From Arthrobacter sp. Br18 (lineage in GTDB: Bacteria > Actinomycetota > Actinomycetes > Actinomycetales > Micrococcaceae), in NCBI RefSeq assembly GCF_000520555.1, contig NZ_KI914896.1, positions 14,080-71,797 of the forward strand: a stretch of 57,718 nucleotides of DNA, written 5' to 3'. The position numbers and the translations under genes are program-made. Position 1 is the stretch's first letter; every line of letters begins with the position of its first letter. This document shows, piece after piece, positions 1 to 8,191 of this stretch. The notes below the pieces were generated by a model that did not search any database, had not been told where the DNA came from, and saw nothing but the letters and a program-made list of their open reading frames with translations.

Positions 1-1
1 C

Positions 2-769
2 CTCGAGGCGGGCCGCCGGTACGGCCTCCCCACCGTGGGCACCGCCGCCCATTCCTTCACCCTCCTCCACGACAGTGAGCGGGAGGCCTTCGAGGCGCAG
101 GTCGCCTCGCTCGGCAAGGGAACCTCGCTGCTCGTCGACACGTACGACGTCGAGCAGGGCGTGCGGACCGCCGTCGACGTCGCGGGCCCCGACCTCGGTG
201 CGGTGCGCCTCGATTCGGGCGACCTCGTGGCGCAGGCCCGCTGGGTGCGGGAACTGCTCGATGACCTCGGGAACACAACCACGAAGATCGTGGTCACCTC
301 CGACCTCGATGAGTTCGCGATCGGCCTCCTGGCCTCCGCCCCCGTGGACTCCTACGGGGTGGGAACGTCACTCGTCACCGGTTCGGGAGCGCCGACCGCC
401 GGCATGGTCTACAAGCTGGTAAGCCGCCAGGATGACGAGGGCCGCTTCATCGCCGTGGCGAAGGCAGCGAAGAACAAGGCCTCCGTGGGTGGCCGAAAGT
501 ATGCGCTCCGCCGGCTCGACGAGAACGGCAGGGCCACCGCCGAGGTGCTCGGCATCGGTACGCGGCCGAACGATGACGGCAACGACCGCCCGCTCCTGCA
601 CCAGCTCGTCCGGGACGGCGAGGTGCTCCCCGGTTGGACGGGGCCCGATGCTGTCCGACGCGCTGCGGAATGCCACCAGCAATCCCTCGCTGAACTGCCA
701 GGGGCCATCCGCCGCCTGCAGCGTGGCGAACCTGTTATCCCCACCGAATACGAGGAGAACCTGACATGA
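2..769 (+). CDS. pncB: Nicotinate phosphoribosyltransferase, C-terminal part
   Basis: The frame is open from the first bases of the window, so the gene starts to the left; about 255 residues of an enzyme usually near 430-440 residues remain. It converts nicotinate, PRPP and ATP to nicotinate mononucleotide in NAD salvage. Visible family segments are GTAAHSF near the left edge, VRLDSGDL, TSDLDEF and GVGTSLVTG, the last belonging to the phosphate-binding part of the barrel. A GTG at 35 lies inside the conserved region and cannot be the real start. The stop overlaps the ATG of pncA in ATGA, so the two are translationally coupled. The NAPRTase assignment is firm; only the N-terminus is unseen. 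Confidence 0.93.
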   Translation, partial: LEAGRRYGLPTVGTAAHSFTLLHDSEREAFEAQVASLGKGTSLLVDTYDVEQGVRTAVDVAGPDLGAVRLDSGDLVAQARWVRELLDDLGNTTTKIVVTSDLDEFAIGLLASAPVDSYGVGTSLVTGSGAPTAGMVYKLVSRQDDEGRFIAVAKAAKNKASVGGRKYALRRLDENGRATAEVLGIGTRPNDDGNDRPLLHQLVRDGEVLPGWTGPDAVRRAAECHQQSLAELPGAIRRLQRGEPVIPTEYEENLT

Positions 770-1386
770 CACGCGCCCTGATAATCGTCGACGTCCAGAA
801 CGACTTCTGCGAGGGAGGTTCGCTCGCCGTCGACGGCGGCGCCACCGTCGCCGCAGACCTCAGCGACCATATGGACGAGCAGTCCGGCACGTACGACTAT
901 GTGGTGGCAACGCAGGACTGGCATGTCGACCCGGGGCCTCACTTCTCCGACACCCCGGACTACGTCGACTCCTGGCCCGTCCATTGTGTTGCAGGCACCA
1001 GGGGTGCGGAATTCCACCCGGACCTCGACACCGAGGGGATCGACGCCGTTTTTCGGAAGGGGCAGTTCGAGGCCGCCTACTCGGGGTTCGAGGGCGTCAA
1101 GGGGCCCGACGATGAAGTACCGAGCGGCGAGCAGAAGCTCGGTGCCGCGGCTGAGGCGGACGAACCCGTCCTGACCCTTGACGACTGGCTCCGCGAACAC
1201 GAGGTGGAGGAAGTGGTGATTGCCGGCCTGGCCGCCGACCACTGTGTACGCGCAACTGCGCTGGATGCGCTGCAGGCGGGCTACACGGTGTCGCTGCTCA
1301 CCCAGCTCACGCGTGGCGTGGACGTGGAGCGCACTGCAGACACCCTCGACGAGCTGGAGGCTGCCGGCGTGGAGCTGCTGCGCTAG
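766..1386 (+). CDS. pncA: Nicotinamidase (isochorismatase-like hydrolase)
   Basis: Deamidates nicotinamide to nicotinate, the substrate of the preceding gene product. The 206-residue protein shows the cysteine hydrolase triad: D9 in IIVDVQNDF, K98 in VFRKGQF and C160 in AGLAADHCV. The metal-binding cluster is D51, H53 and H59 in QDWHVDPGPH. Length fits the family. It overlaps the end of pncB by four bases, which together form a two-step nicotinamide to NaMN module. The same fold includes isochorismatases, but the metal cluster and the pncB partner favour nicotinamidase. Confidence 0.93.
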   Translation: MTRALIIVDVQNDFCEGGSLAVDGGATVAADLSDHMDEQSGTYDYVVATQDWHVDPGPHFSDTPDYVDSWPVHCVAGTRGAEFHPDLDTEGIDAVFRKGQFEAAYSGFEGVKGPDDEVPSGEQKLGAAAEADEPVLTLDDWLREHEVEEVVIAGLAADHCVRATALDALQAGYTVSLLTQLTRGVDVERTADTLDELEAAGVELLR

Positions 1387-1407
1387 CCGGCTGACTCGCC
1401 GGTTCTC

Positions 1408-1420
1408 TAGGATGGCCCCA
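1408..1420 (+). promoter_or_regulatory. Leaderless promoter of the SDR gene
   Basis: A -10-like TAGGAT lies at 1408-1413 and is followed by exactly six bases before the ATG at 1420, so the start point would fall on the A of the start codon. There is no Shine-Dalgarno sequence. No convincing -35 is seen. Confidence 0.4.
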
Positions 1421-2235
1421 TGATCCCGGAGCCCGATCCGCCGCTGGCCGGCCGTGTTGCTGTTCTCACCGGGGTGAGCCGCCGGAGGGGGATCAGTTTC
1501 GCGATTGCCGAGAGGCTGGCGGGCATGGGGGCCAGCTTTTTCGTGCAGCACTACTCACCCCATGATGCGGAACAGCCGTGGGGCGCGGAGAACGTCCCCG
1601 ACCTTCTCGGGGGCCTGGACGGCAAACTTACGGCAGGAGCCCGGCTCGCCGACGCGGAACTGGATTTCGCACAGGAGGATGCCCCTCGTCAGCTCATCGA
1701 CACGGCGAAGGCCGCTTTCGGGCATCTGGATGTCCTGGTGTGCAACCACGCCCGCAGCGGCGGCGACGGTCCCCTGGCTGCCATGACGGCCGCAACGCTC
1801 GACGCGCACTGGCAGGTCAGTACCCGTTCCACCCTGCTGGCCACGCGCGCATTTGCCGACCAGCATGACGGACGTCCGGGAGGCCGGGTCATCTGGCTGA
1901 CCTCGGGCCAGTTCCAGGGGCCGATGAGCGACGAGATCGCCTATGCAACATCGAAGGCGGCCCTGGCGGGGATCACCTCATCCGTGGCCAATGACCTGAT
2001 CGACCGCGGCATCATCCTCAATACCGTGAACCCGGGACCGGTCAATACCGGCTATCTCGAGGAAACGGCCGGAATGCCCGCTGATGCGCTTGCCTCAGCG
2101 CTTGCCCGTTGTCCGACCGGACGCTTCGGGGAACCCGACGATCCGGCACGGCTCATCGCCTGGCTGATCAGCGACGAGGGCAGGTGGATGGTCGGCCAGG
2201 TGCTGAACACCGAGGGCAGGTTCCGCCGCTGGTAG
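1420..2235 (+). CDS. SDR-family oxidoreductase
   Basis: Classical short-chain dehydrogenase/reductase of 271 residues. The Rossmann cofactor loop TGVSRRRGISFAIA lies at about residues 17-30. The catalytic pair is Y175 and K179 in YATSKAALAG, and NTVNPGPVNTGY follows, the usual loop after the active site. The C-terminus (AWLISDEGRWMVGQVLNTEG) is typical of 3-oxoacyl-ACP reductase-like members. The substrate cannot be read from sequence. It stands alone between pncA and a methyltransferase gene. The start is chosen because the ATG has a -10 hexamer six bases upstream. Confidence 0.85.
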   Translation: MIPEPDPPLAGRVAVLTGVSRRRGISFAIAERLAGMGASFFVQHYSPHDAEQPWGAENVPDLLGGLDGKLTAGARLADAELDFAQEDAPRQLIDTAKAAFGHLDVLVCNHARSGGDGPLAAMTAATLDAHWQVSTRSTLLATRAFADQHDGRPGGRVIWLTSGQFQGPMSDEIAYATSKAALAGITSSVANDLIDRGIILNTVNPGPVNTGYLEETAGMPADALASALARCPTGRFGEPDDPARLIAWLISDEGRWMVGQVLNTEGRFRRW

Positions 2236-2314
2236 CGCGCGCAGCGGGACGAGGGCGACTCCTGCCCTGTTGTCGAGGTCCGGGTTCGATCCCGACGAGG
2301 TAGCGTCGTTGTCC

Positions 2315-3043
2315 ATGGCTGACCCGATCTTCGAACATCCACGGCTGGTGTCGATCTATGACGCCATGGACCCTGACCGCAGCGACCTCGACCCATACCT
2401 CGCCATGGTGCAGGACTTTGCCGTCCGCAGGGTCATGGATCTGGGCTGCGGCACCGGGGTGCTCGCCCTGCAACTGGCCGAGCGCGGCATTGACGTCGTT
2501 GGAGTGGATCCTGCCGCCGGTTCCCTCGCCGCAGCCCGCGCCAAACCAGGCGGGTCCGGCGTCCGATGGATTCACGGGAACGCGACGGCGTTGCCGCCGA
2601 TGCAGGTTGATCTGGTTCTGATGACCGGCAACGCGGCACAAGCTATTACAGAGGAGCAGGACTGGTCGGCAACCTTGGACGGCGTCCGCGCCGCGGTGAA
2701 ACCTCTGGGCCGCTTCGTCTTCGAGACCCGAGATCCTGCCCGGCGCGCATGGGAGGAATGGACCGAAACTGCATCACGTGGCACAGCCGCCGTTGAGGGC
2801 GTCGGCGACGTCGAAAGCTGGGTGGAACTCCTCGACGCAACCTGGCCGCTTGTCAGCTTCCGCTGGACCTACATCTTCGCCTCCGACGGGCAGGTACTGA
2901 CATCGGACTCGACCCTGCGGTTCCGGGAGCAGAATGAGGTCGAGCACGACCTCAACGCTCATGGATTCGACGTCGAAAGCGTTCGCGAGGCAGCCGACCG
3001 CCCTGGCCGCGAACTCGTCTTCGTCGCGCGGAAATCTGGCTAG
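2315..3043 (+). CDS. Class I SAM-dependent methyltransferase
   Basis: Soluble methyltransferase of 242 residues. Motif I is VMDLGCGTGVLALQLAERG, followed by an acidic residue ending strand beta-2 (VVGVDP) and a post-motif region with NATALPP. The C-terminal third (FETRDPARRAWEEW and later strands) resembles small-molecule methyltransferases of the UbiE/Tam type. The substrate is unknown. An in-frame upstream start at 2270 exists, but the added 15 residues have no family character, and TAGCGT eight bases before the ATG at 2315 would give an almost leaderless transcript. The gene stands alone between an SDR and an MBL-fold gene. Confidence 0.8.
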   Translation: MADPIFEHPRLVSIYDAMDPDRSDLDPYLAMVQDFAVRRVMDLGCGTGVLALQLAERGIDVVGVDPAAGSLAAARAKPGGSGVRWIHGNATALPPMQVDLVLMTGNAAQAITEEQDWSATLDGVRAAVKPLGRFVFETRDPARRAWEEWTETASRGTAAVEGVGDVESWVELLDATWPLVSFRWTYIFASDGQVLTSDSTLRFREQNEVEHDLNAHGFDVESVREAADRPGRELVFVARKSG

Positions 3044-3248
3044 GCTGTCGCTTCATCCTCACCACCTGCGGCAAGCTACCGGTGCTTGTCCGGTTGGAAG
3101 GTGAGAGATGCGGTCAGTGGTTCGTGCTGCCGCGAAGCATCTGGGATCAACGTCCGAGCCGCGACTCCTTGCGGCCTGACCCATACCATGGGGAAGACGC
3201 GATCAGTACCGCAGCCCGCACCGACGCCCCGCAGGAAAGGCGAACTCC

Positions 3249-4058
3249 ATGTGGATCTGTCGAGCCTGTGCTGTCGAGCACGAGGACAACGCCGAAGGAT
3301 GCGTCATCTGTGCCGACGAGCGGCAATACGTGCCCGCCGACGGACAACGATGGACCACCCTCTCCGAGTTGACCGCGGCTGGGCACCGAGCGCGTGTGTC
3401 GGAACTGGAACCCGATCTGTTCAGTATCACGGTGGCGCCGAAAGTCGGCATCGGTCAGCATGCACATCTGGTGCGGACCCAATCCGGGAATCTGCTCTGG
3501 GACCCGCCCGGTTACCTCGACGACCGCGTCGTACAGCAGGTACGCGAGCTTGGCGAGGTAGTTGGGATCGTGGCGAGTCATCCCCACATGTTCGGGGTAC
3601 AGGTGGAATGGAGCCGGAAACTTGGCGGTGTACCTGTACTCGTCGCCGCACCAGACCTGCACTGGGTTCGGCGGTCGGACCCGGCGATCCACCCATGGTC
3701 AGGGACGCTCGAGATCCTGCCCGGGCTCACGCTCTCCCAGCTCGGCGGCCACTTCCCCGGCAGCGCGGTGGCACATTGGGCGTCCGGGGCCGGAGGAAAG
3801 GGAGTGCTGCTGGCCGGGGACACGATCCAGGCCAATCCGGATCGAACGTCGGTAACGTTCATGCGCAGCTACCCCAACCGCATTCCGCTGTCAGCAGCAG
3901 TGGTGGAACGGGTCACCCGAGCAGCCGGAGTGTTCTCCTTCGACCGGCTCTACGACAACGTCGGCGGCGCCATCGCCGCTGATGCCCGCGGTGTGGTGCG
4001 CTACTCCGCCAACCGCTACATATCCTGGATACGCGGCGACTTCGATCACCTCACCTAG
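3249..4058 (+). CDS. Metallo-beta-lactamase-fold hydrolase with N-terminal zinc ribbon
   Basis: Protein of 269 residues. Residues 1-30 carry CRAC and CVIC pairs (WICRACAVEHEDNAEGCVIC), which form a small zinc ribbon. The rest reads as an MBL fold: LFSITVAPKVGIGQ, then VRTQSGNLLWDPP, ASHPHMFG where most family members have HxHxDH, LGGHFPGSAVAHW as the second histidine site and LLAGDTIQ as the aspartate strand. The reduced first motif (HPH only) suggests an altered metal site. AGGAAAGG-like Shine-Dalgarno bases lie upstream of the ATG. The function is unknown; the zinc ribbon suggests contact with a protein or nucleic acid. Confidence 0.72.
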   Translation: MWICRACAVEHEDNAEGCVICADERQYVPADGQRWTTLSELTAAGHRARVSELEPDLFSITVAPKVGIGQHAHLVRTQSGNLLWDPPGYLDDRVVQQVRELGEVVGIVASHPHMFGVQVEWSRKLGGVPVLVAAPDLHWVRRSDPAIHPWSGTLEILPGLTLSQLGGHFPGSAVAHWASGAGGKGVLLAGDTIQANPDRTSVTFMRSYPNRIPLSAAVVERVTRAAGVFSFDRLYDNVGGAIAADARGVVRYSANRYISWIRGDFDHLT

Positions 4059-4149
4059 GGTGGAGCTTCTGCTCGGCGGCTCTTTTCGGCCTGAATTTCG
4101 AGGGCGTCGTGGACAGGTACTGCGTTCCCGGTCTCCTATGCTGGAGCTC

Positions 4150-4784
4150 ATGGCTTTGATCTATGAGGTTTCCCTCCATCCCTCCATCCCTCCAAGATGG
4201 AGCTTCTGGCCCAGTGGCTCCCTGCACAGCAGTGGTTCCCGGGCGTAGGCGCGGAGCATCTGGAGCGGGTGGGTTCCTTCCGCTTCGATGATCCCGACGG
4301 AGAGGTCGGCATTGAGGTCCTTCTCATCGCCGTCGACGACGCGCTCTTCCAGGTCCCACTGACCTACCGGGATTCACCGCTCACCGGCAAGGACGACCAC
4401 CTTGTCGGAACGATGGATCATGCCGTCCTGGGCCAACGCTGGGTCTACGACGGACCGGCGGACCCGGTGTACGTCACTGCAATGACGGAGGCGGTCATCA
4501 GGGGCATGCCGCAGGCGGATCAGTTTCACGAGATTGATGGGCAGCTTGCCCTGATTGCTCCATCAGTGCAGCTGAAGAAGAAGTACCTCGAAACACCGCA
4601 GGTCCAGGAGGTACCTGGTTCGAGTTCTGCCGATACGGGCCGCGTCGTCGAGGTTCCGACTCCGCGCGGGCGTCTGCGAATCTTTCGGGACCTCAAGTCC
4701 GGCGCCGAGATTGAAGGACCGCACGCTCTGATATGCACCCTGACCGGCTCGCAGATCACCGCGCAGTTGGCCTCCGCGAGCTAG
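4150..4784 (+). pseudogene. Maltokinase N-terminal cap-like protein, 5' end frameshifted by an 8-base duplication
   Basis: The main open frame (ATG 4197 to 4784, 195 residues) begins MELLAQWLPAQQWFPG, which resembles the N-terminal cap domain of maltokinase-type proteins but has no kinase domain after it. A better start lies at 4150: GGAG four bases upstream of ATG, encoding MALIYEVSLHPS, the kind of lead-in expected before KMELLAQWLP. The two parts are in different frames because CCCTCCAT is present twice at 4172-4187, followed by CCCTCCA. Removing one 8-base unit joins them as HPSKMELLAQ. ATG 4197 has no Shine-Dalgarno, so a shorter protein might still be made by coupling. The gene converges with the DUF2254 gene. 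Stand-alone cap-domain proteins occur in actinobacteria; their function is unknown to me. Confidence 0.65.
4172..4194. repeat. Short tandem repeat CCCTCCAT, 2.9 copies
   Basis: Two full copies of CCCTCCAT (4172-4179 and 4180-4187) and a third copy ending CCCTCCA at 4194. The unit length is not divisible by three, and the array sits in the first codons of the maltokinase-cap-like gene, so gain or loss of a unit switches the reading frame. Confidence 0.9.
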
Positions 4785-5957
4785 ACCGGCCTCGGGAAGA
4801 CGCCCGCCGCGCTGATGTTCCAGGGGCGCCCGGCGGTCCGACGGGGCGACTGTGAGCAGCTCGGTCAAGGCGGCGTTGAGGCGCCGTGTCACCTGGGGTG
4901 ACTCGGTGCCGGCGATTCGGATCTCATCGAAGGCGAGCCGGACGAATCCGTGCCACTGCAGGACCGGCACAGTGAGCCGCGGTGTGCCCTCCGGATCGGT
5001 GAACTCGCCCGAGTGCAAGGGGCGGCGGACGATCTGACGCAGAATATCGTGCAACCGATCAATGGCCTGTACTGCAGTCGTCGGATCGTCGAACGGGCCG
5101 GAGGCCAGTGCTCCGGCTGCGATATCGACCAGCATCCGGATGCCGTACGCCACGTCCTGATTCATCGTCCGTTCCTGGCCAAGTACGACGGCACGAGAGA
5201 CCTTGGCCCGTGAGAGGCCTGCCGTCCCGTCCATGATGCGGATCAGCGCGGCGTTGGTCGGTACGAAGTCTCCGATCGCCCACAGCAGGTCGATGCGGCA
5301 GTCAGCGTCCGTGGCCAGCTGGATGAGTTCATCGTGGTCCACATCGAAAAGGATGCCGCCCTGGGTCGCAACGATGACGTCCTTCGCCACCTCGGGGCCG
5401 TCGCCCGAGTCCGGGTAGACGTTACGCAGCGTGGCCATGGTGTCCTTGGCCAGCCAATCGACCAGCGCCGCGACGCGCAGTGACTGGCCGATATGGTTCA
5501 GATACCAGACCAGGGTGACGATGCATCCGATCACCAGGATGATGGCGATCAGGACGGCGAGGCCGGGCACCGTTCCGCCCTCCGGCGTCGTCCGGACCAC
5601 CCGCATGGACAGCATGGAGTGGGTGAAGGTGCCGGCGAAGAGTCCAATCGCTGCCTGGCTGGGCCTGTCCTGCAGAATCTGCCGCACGATACGGGGCGAG
5701 AAGCTGCCCATGGCCAGCTGCACCACCAACACCAGCAGGGAGAGCACCAGACCGGTCAGGGTCAACATCGCAAAGGAGATGAGGTGGAGGATCTGGATCG
5801 CGGCAGTCGGATCCCCGCTGACCTGCTGCGGTATGACGGTACCCTCAGGGTCGACGGCTGTCGTTATCAGGGAGAGCGAAATCCCGCCGAGGATGAACAG
5901 GACGGGGATGACCCAGAGGCTTGTCTTGAGCCAGTGCTTCAGCTGGAAGCGCTGCAT
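4563..5957 (-). CDS. DUF2254 membrane protein, C-terminus possibly frameshifted
   Basis: Starts with GGAGGG seven bases before the ATG. Residues 1-170 hold four membrane segments (around 12-34, 58-84, 98-118 and 133-155), followed by a soluble domain, the layout of DUF2254 proteins. FSPRIVRQILQDRPSQAAIGLFAGTF and VWYLNHIGQSLRV are typical family segments. Conserved character ends near LLTVAPSDRRAPLEHQ at about position 4820. The last 80 or so residues run antisense through the 3' end of the neighbouring gene and look like an opposite-strand reading. A one-base shift there would end the protein at a TAG at 4783-4781, sharing CTAG with the stop of the converging gene. The function of the family is unknown. 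Confidence 0.8.
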   Translation of the reverse strand: MQRFQLKHWLKTSLWVIPVLFILGGISLSLITTAVDPEGTVIPQQVSGDPTAAIQILHLISFAMLTLTGLVLSLLVLVVQLAMGSFSPRIVRQILQDRPSQAAIGLFAGTFTHSMLSMRVVRTTPEGGTVPGLAVLIAIILVIGCIVTLVWYLNHIGQSLRVAALVDWLAKDTMATLRNVYPDSGDGPEVAKDVIVATQGGILFDVDHDELIQLATDADCRIDLLWAIGDFVPTNAALIRIMDGTAGLSRAKVSRAVVLGQERTMNQDVAYGIRMLVDIAAGALASGPFDDPTTAVQAIDRLHDILRQIVRRPLHSGEFTDPEGTPRLTVPVLQWHGFVRLAFDEIRIAGTESPQVTRRLNAALTELLTVAPSDRRAPLEHQRGGRLPEAGLARGGQLRGDLRAGQGAYQSVRSFNLGAGLEVPKDSQTPARSRNLDDAARIGRTRTRYLLDLRCFEVLLLQLH

Positions 5958-6065
5958 GGGTACCCTCCGTCGCGATGTCCTGGAGTGACCCGGCCCTGAT
6001 GGCTGCGGAAAGTATCCTACCGATAAAACCTGGGGCCCGACCTCTACATCGCGCGATGGAACGGC

Positions 6066-6331
6066 CTAGAGATTGATCCCGGCCTGAACGGACAGGGCGT
6101 CCCGAACAAGGACCGCCCCCGATTCTCCGCCGTAGTTCGCGCCGAACCGGGGGGTCGGCCACGTGCATCTCCCCCGGACCCAGAAGTTAGTCCTTCGCCC
6201 CTGTTCGATCGGCGTGCCGGATACTGACGCAAGCCACGCGGAATGGCGCTGCGCCAACGTCTGCGCGCGCTCGCTGTCCGGTGGCGTGCACTCTTCCACT
6301 CCTTCGAGGATTCAGCTCCCAGAGTCGACCT
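6066..6331 (-). pseudogene. Remnant of a MerR-family regulator, TipAS C-terminal domain only
   Basis: The frame from 6299 to 6066 reads TPPDSERAQTLAQRHSAW, then after a gap PRFGANYGGESGAVLVRD and SVQAGINL, which match the alpha-helical drug-binding domain of TipA-type MerR regulators. Between these parts the expected segment GEMHVADP is found in another frame (about 6150-6175), so at least two compensating shifts have occurred. No MerR DNA-binding domain is present; its coding region seems deleted. Just upstream, at 6338-6358, is an inverted TTGAC-N11-GTCAA that could be the old operator. Identification is by motif memory, not alignment. The intergenic space 5958-6397 holds nothing else I recognise. 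Confidence 0.65.
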
Positions 6332-6337
6332 CGAAGG

Positions 6338-6358
6338 TTGACGTCGCGGCAGGGTCAA
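6338..6358 (-). promoter_or_regulatory. Possible relic MerR-type operator
   Basis: Inverted repeat TTGAC-N11-GTCAA, with the TTGACC placed like a -35 on the minus strand and pointing at the decayed TipAS remnant. MerR regulators bind palindromes between -35 and -10 of their own promoters, so this may be the surviving control region. Confidence 0.3.
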
Positions 6359-6397
6359 GGCAGTTCTACAGGCGGGAGCGTCACAGCCCGTCACTAC

Positions 6398-8191
6398 CTA
6401 CTTGCGTCCGATGAACCAGTCCTGCAGTTTCTTCAGCCGGCGCTGGAGCTGATCCTCGTTCGCCTGGGCGACGGCCGGCCCACCGCACGCCTTCCGCAAT
6501 TCGGTATGGACCATACCGTGCGGGGTCCCCGTGCGGGCAGACCACGCCGAGACGTTCTTGGCCAGTTGACCGCGGAGCTCCGTGAGCTGCCGGTGGTCCA
6601 CCACCGCCTCCGTGGCGGACGCCCCGGCCGGCGCAGCGCCGGCCGCCTTTCCCCGGCGTCGCGACTGCTGCTCCTGCTGGCGCTGGCGCAGCAGATGCCC
6701 TACCTGGTCGGCGTCGAGCAGGCCGGGAATTCCGAGGAAGTCCTGCTCATCCTCGCTTCCCATCTCTCCGCCGGTTCCGAACTCGCCGCCGTCGAACAGC
6801 ACGCGGTCGAAGGACGCCTGGGATTCGAGCGCCTCGAACTTCTGCTTCGTCAGTGAATCCGACGCCTTCTCCTCGCGATTCGCAGCCTCCATCAGGCTGT
6901 CCTCCAGTGCGAAGGCATCCTCCTCCCCTGTGGCCGGGCGGTCCAGGGCGTGGTCCCGTTCGAGCTCGAGCTGGTTGGCCAGGGCCATGAGGTTGGGCAC
7001 GGAGGGCAGGAAGATCGACGCTGTCTCACCCCGGCGCCGGGCACGCACGTAGCGGCCGACAGCCTGTGCGAAAAAAAGCGGGGTGGCCGTCGACGTCGCA
7101 TACACGCCAACTGCCAGTCGGGGCACGTCCACGCCCTCGGAGACCATCCGGACCGCCACCATCCACCGCTTGTCCCCCACCGAGAACTCCTCGATCTTGG
7201 AGGAGGCTTTGACATCGTCGGAGAGGATCACCGTGGCTGACTCGCCGGTGATCCTCTTGAGCTGCCCGGCGTAGGCGCGGGCGTCGTCGTGGTCGGTCGC
7301 AATGACCAGGCCTCCGGCGTCATGCACGGTACGCCGCACCTCGGTGAGCCGCCGATCCGCGGCGGCAAGGACTGCGGGGATCCATTCACCCGATGGGTTG
7401 AGCGCTGTCCGCCAGGCCTGGGCGGTGATGTCCTTGGTGACTGCTGCCTCGCCGAGCGACGCCGCCATCTCCTCGCCCGCGCTGGTACGCCAGCGCATCT
7501 GGCCGGAGTAGGCCATGAACATGACCGGGCGCACCACGTGGTCGCGCAACGCCTCGCCGTAGCCGTAGGTGTAGTCGGAGCGGGAGCGCCGGATGCCGTC
7601 GCCGTCCTCCACGTACTCGACGAAGGGGATGGCCGCGGTATCTGACCGGAACGGGGTTCCGGTCAGGGCGAGACGGCGCACGGCGGGTTCGAAGGCCTCC
7701 CGGATGCCGTCTCCCCAGGACAGCGCGTCCCCACCGTGGTGGATCTCGTCAAGGATCACGAGGGTCTTTGCGCCCTCGGTCTTGGCGCGGTGGAGCATGG
7801 GCTTGCTGGCGACCTGGGCGTACGTCACGGCGACCCCGATGAAGCTGCCGCCGTGGCGGCCGTCGGCATTCTTGAAGTTGGGGTCGATGGCAAGTCCCAC
7901 CCGCGCTGCGGCGTCGGCCCACTGCCGCTTGAGGTGGTCCGTGGGGGCCACGACGGTGATCCGGTTGACGATGCCCCGCTCCACCAGCTCCGTTGCCACG
8001 CGGAGGGCGAAGGTGGTTTTTCCGGCGCCGGGGGTGGCCACGGCCAGGAAGTCCTGCGGCGATCCCGTGAAGTACTTCTCGAGTGCTTCGCTCTGCCACT
8101 GCCGCAGCTTGGGAGCGGTGCCCCAGGCAGCCCGCTCCGGATATGCGGGGGGCAGGGCTGCGCCGGCACCGAACAGGGTGTCATTACTCAC
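6398..8191 (-). CDS. DEAD/DEAH-box superfamily 2 helicase
   Basis: Protein of 597 residues from a GTG at 8191; the start is fixed by a GTGA overlap with the stop of the MFS gene. Motif Q-like LRQWQSEALEKY, Walker A TPGAGKT, motif II ILDEIH (DEIH rather than DEAH), motif III LTGTPFRSD, and motif VI QAVGRYVRARRRGE are visible. The domain order resembles the helicase part of type I/III restriction enzymes and of UvrB-like translocases, but no nuclease or methyltransferase lies nearby. The region after about residue 430 is charged and glutamine-rich. It is the last gene of a DUF3039-MFS-helicase operon. The role is unknown. Confidence 0.88.
   Translation of the reverse strand: MSNDTLFGAGAALPPAYPERAAWGTAPKLRQWQSEALEKYFTGSPQDFLAVATPGAGKTTFALRVATELVERGIVNRITVVAPTDHLKRQWADAAARVGLAIDPNFKNADGRHGGSFIGVAVTYAQVASKPMLHRAKTEGAKTLVILDEIHHGGDALSWGDGIREAFEPAVRRLALTGTPFRSDTAAIPFVEYVEDGDGIRRSRSDYTYGYGEALRDHVVRPVMFMAYSGQMRWRTSAGEEMAASLGEAAVTKDITAQAWRTALNPSGEWIPAVLAAADRRLTEVRRTVHDAGGLVIATDHDDARAYAGQLKRITGESATVILSDDVKASSKIEEFSVGDKRWMVAVRMVSEGVDVPRLAVGVYATSTATPLFFAQAVGRYVRARRRGETASIFLPSVPNLMALANQLELERDHALDRPATGEEDAFALEDSLMEAANREEKASDSLTKQKFEALESQASFDRVLFDGGEFGTGGEMGSEDEQDFLGIPGLLDADQVGHLLRQRQQEQQSRRRGKAAGAAPAGASATEAVVDHRQLTELRGQLAKNVSAWSARTGTPHGMVHTELRKACGGPAVAQANEDQLQRRLKKLQDWFIGRK

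Noticed and set aside
409-1551. Long minus-strand open frame (380 codons) across pncB/pncA
   Set aside because: Antisense shadow of two well-identified genes, common at this GC content; Arg/His/Gly-rich with no motif.
3082-3372. Small plus-strand open frame starting MLVRLEGERCGQWF
   Set aside because: The start looks protein-like, but the 3' half overlaps the MBL-fold gene in another frame and no family or ribosome site is evident.
6398-8191. Restriction-modification helicase subunit
   Set aside because: Helicase type fits, but no methylase, specificity or nuclease gene is adjacent and the operon (DUF3039-MFS) is a housekeeping set.
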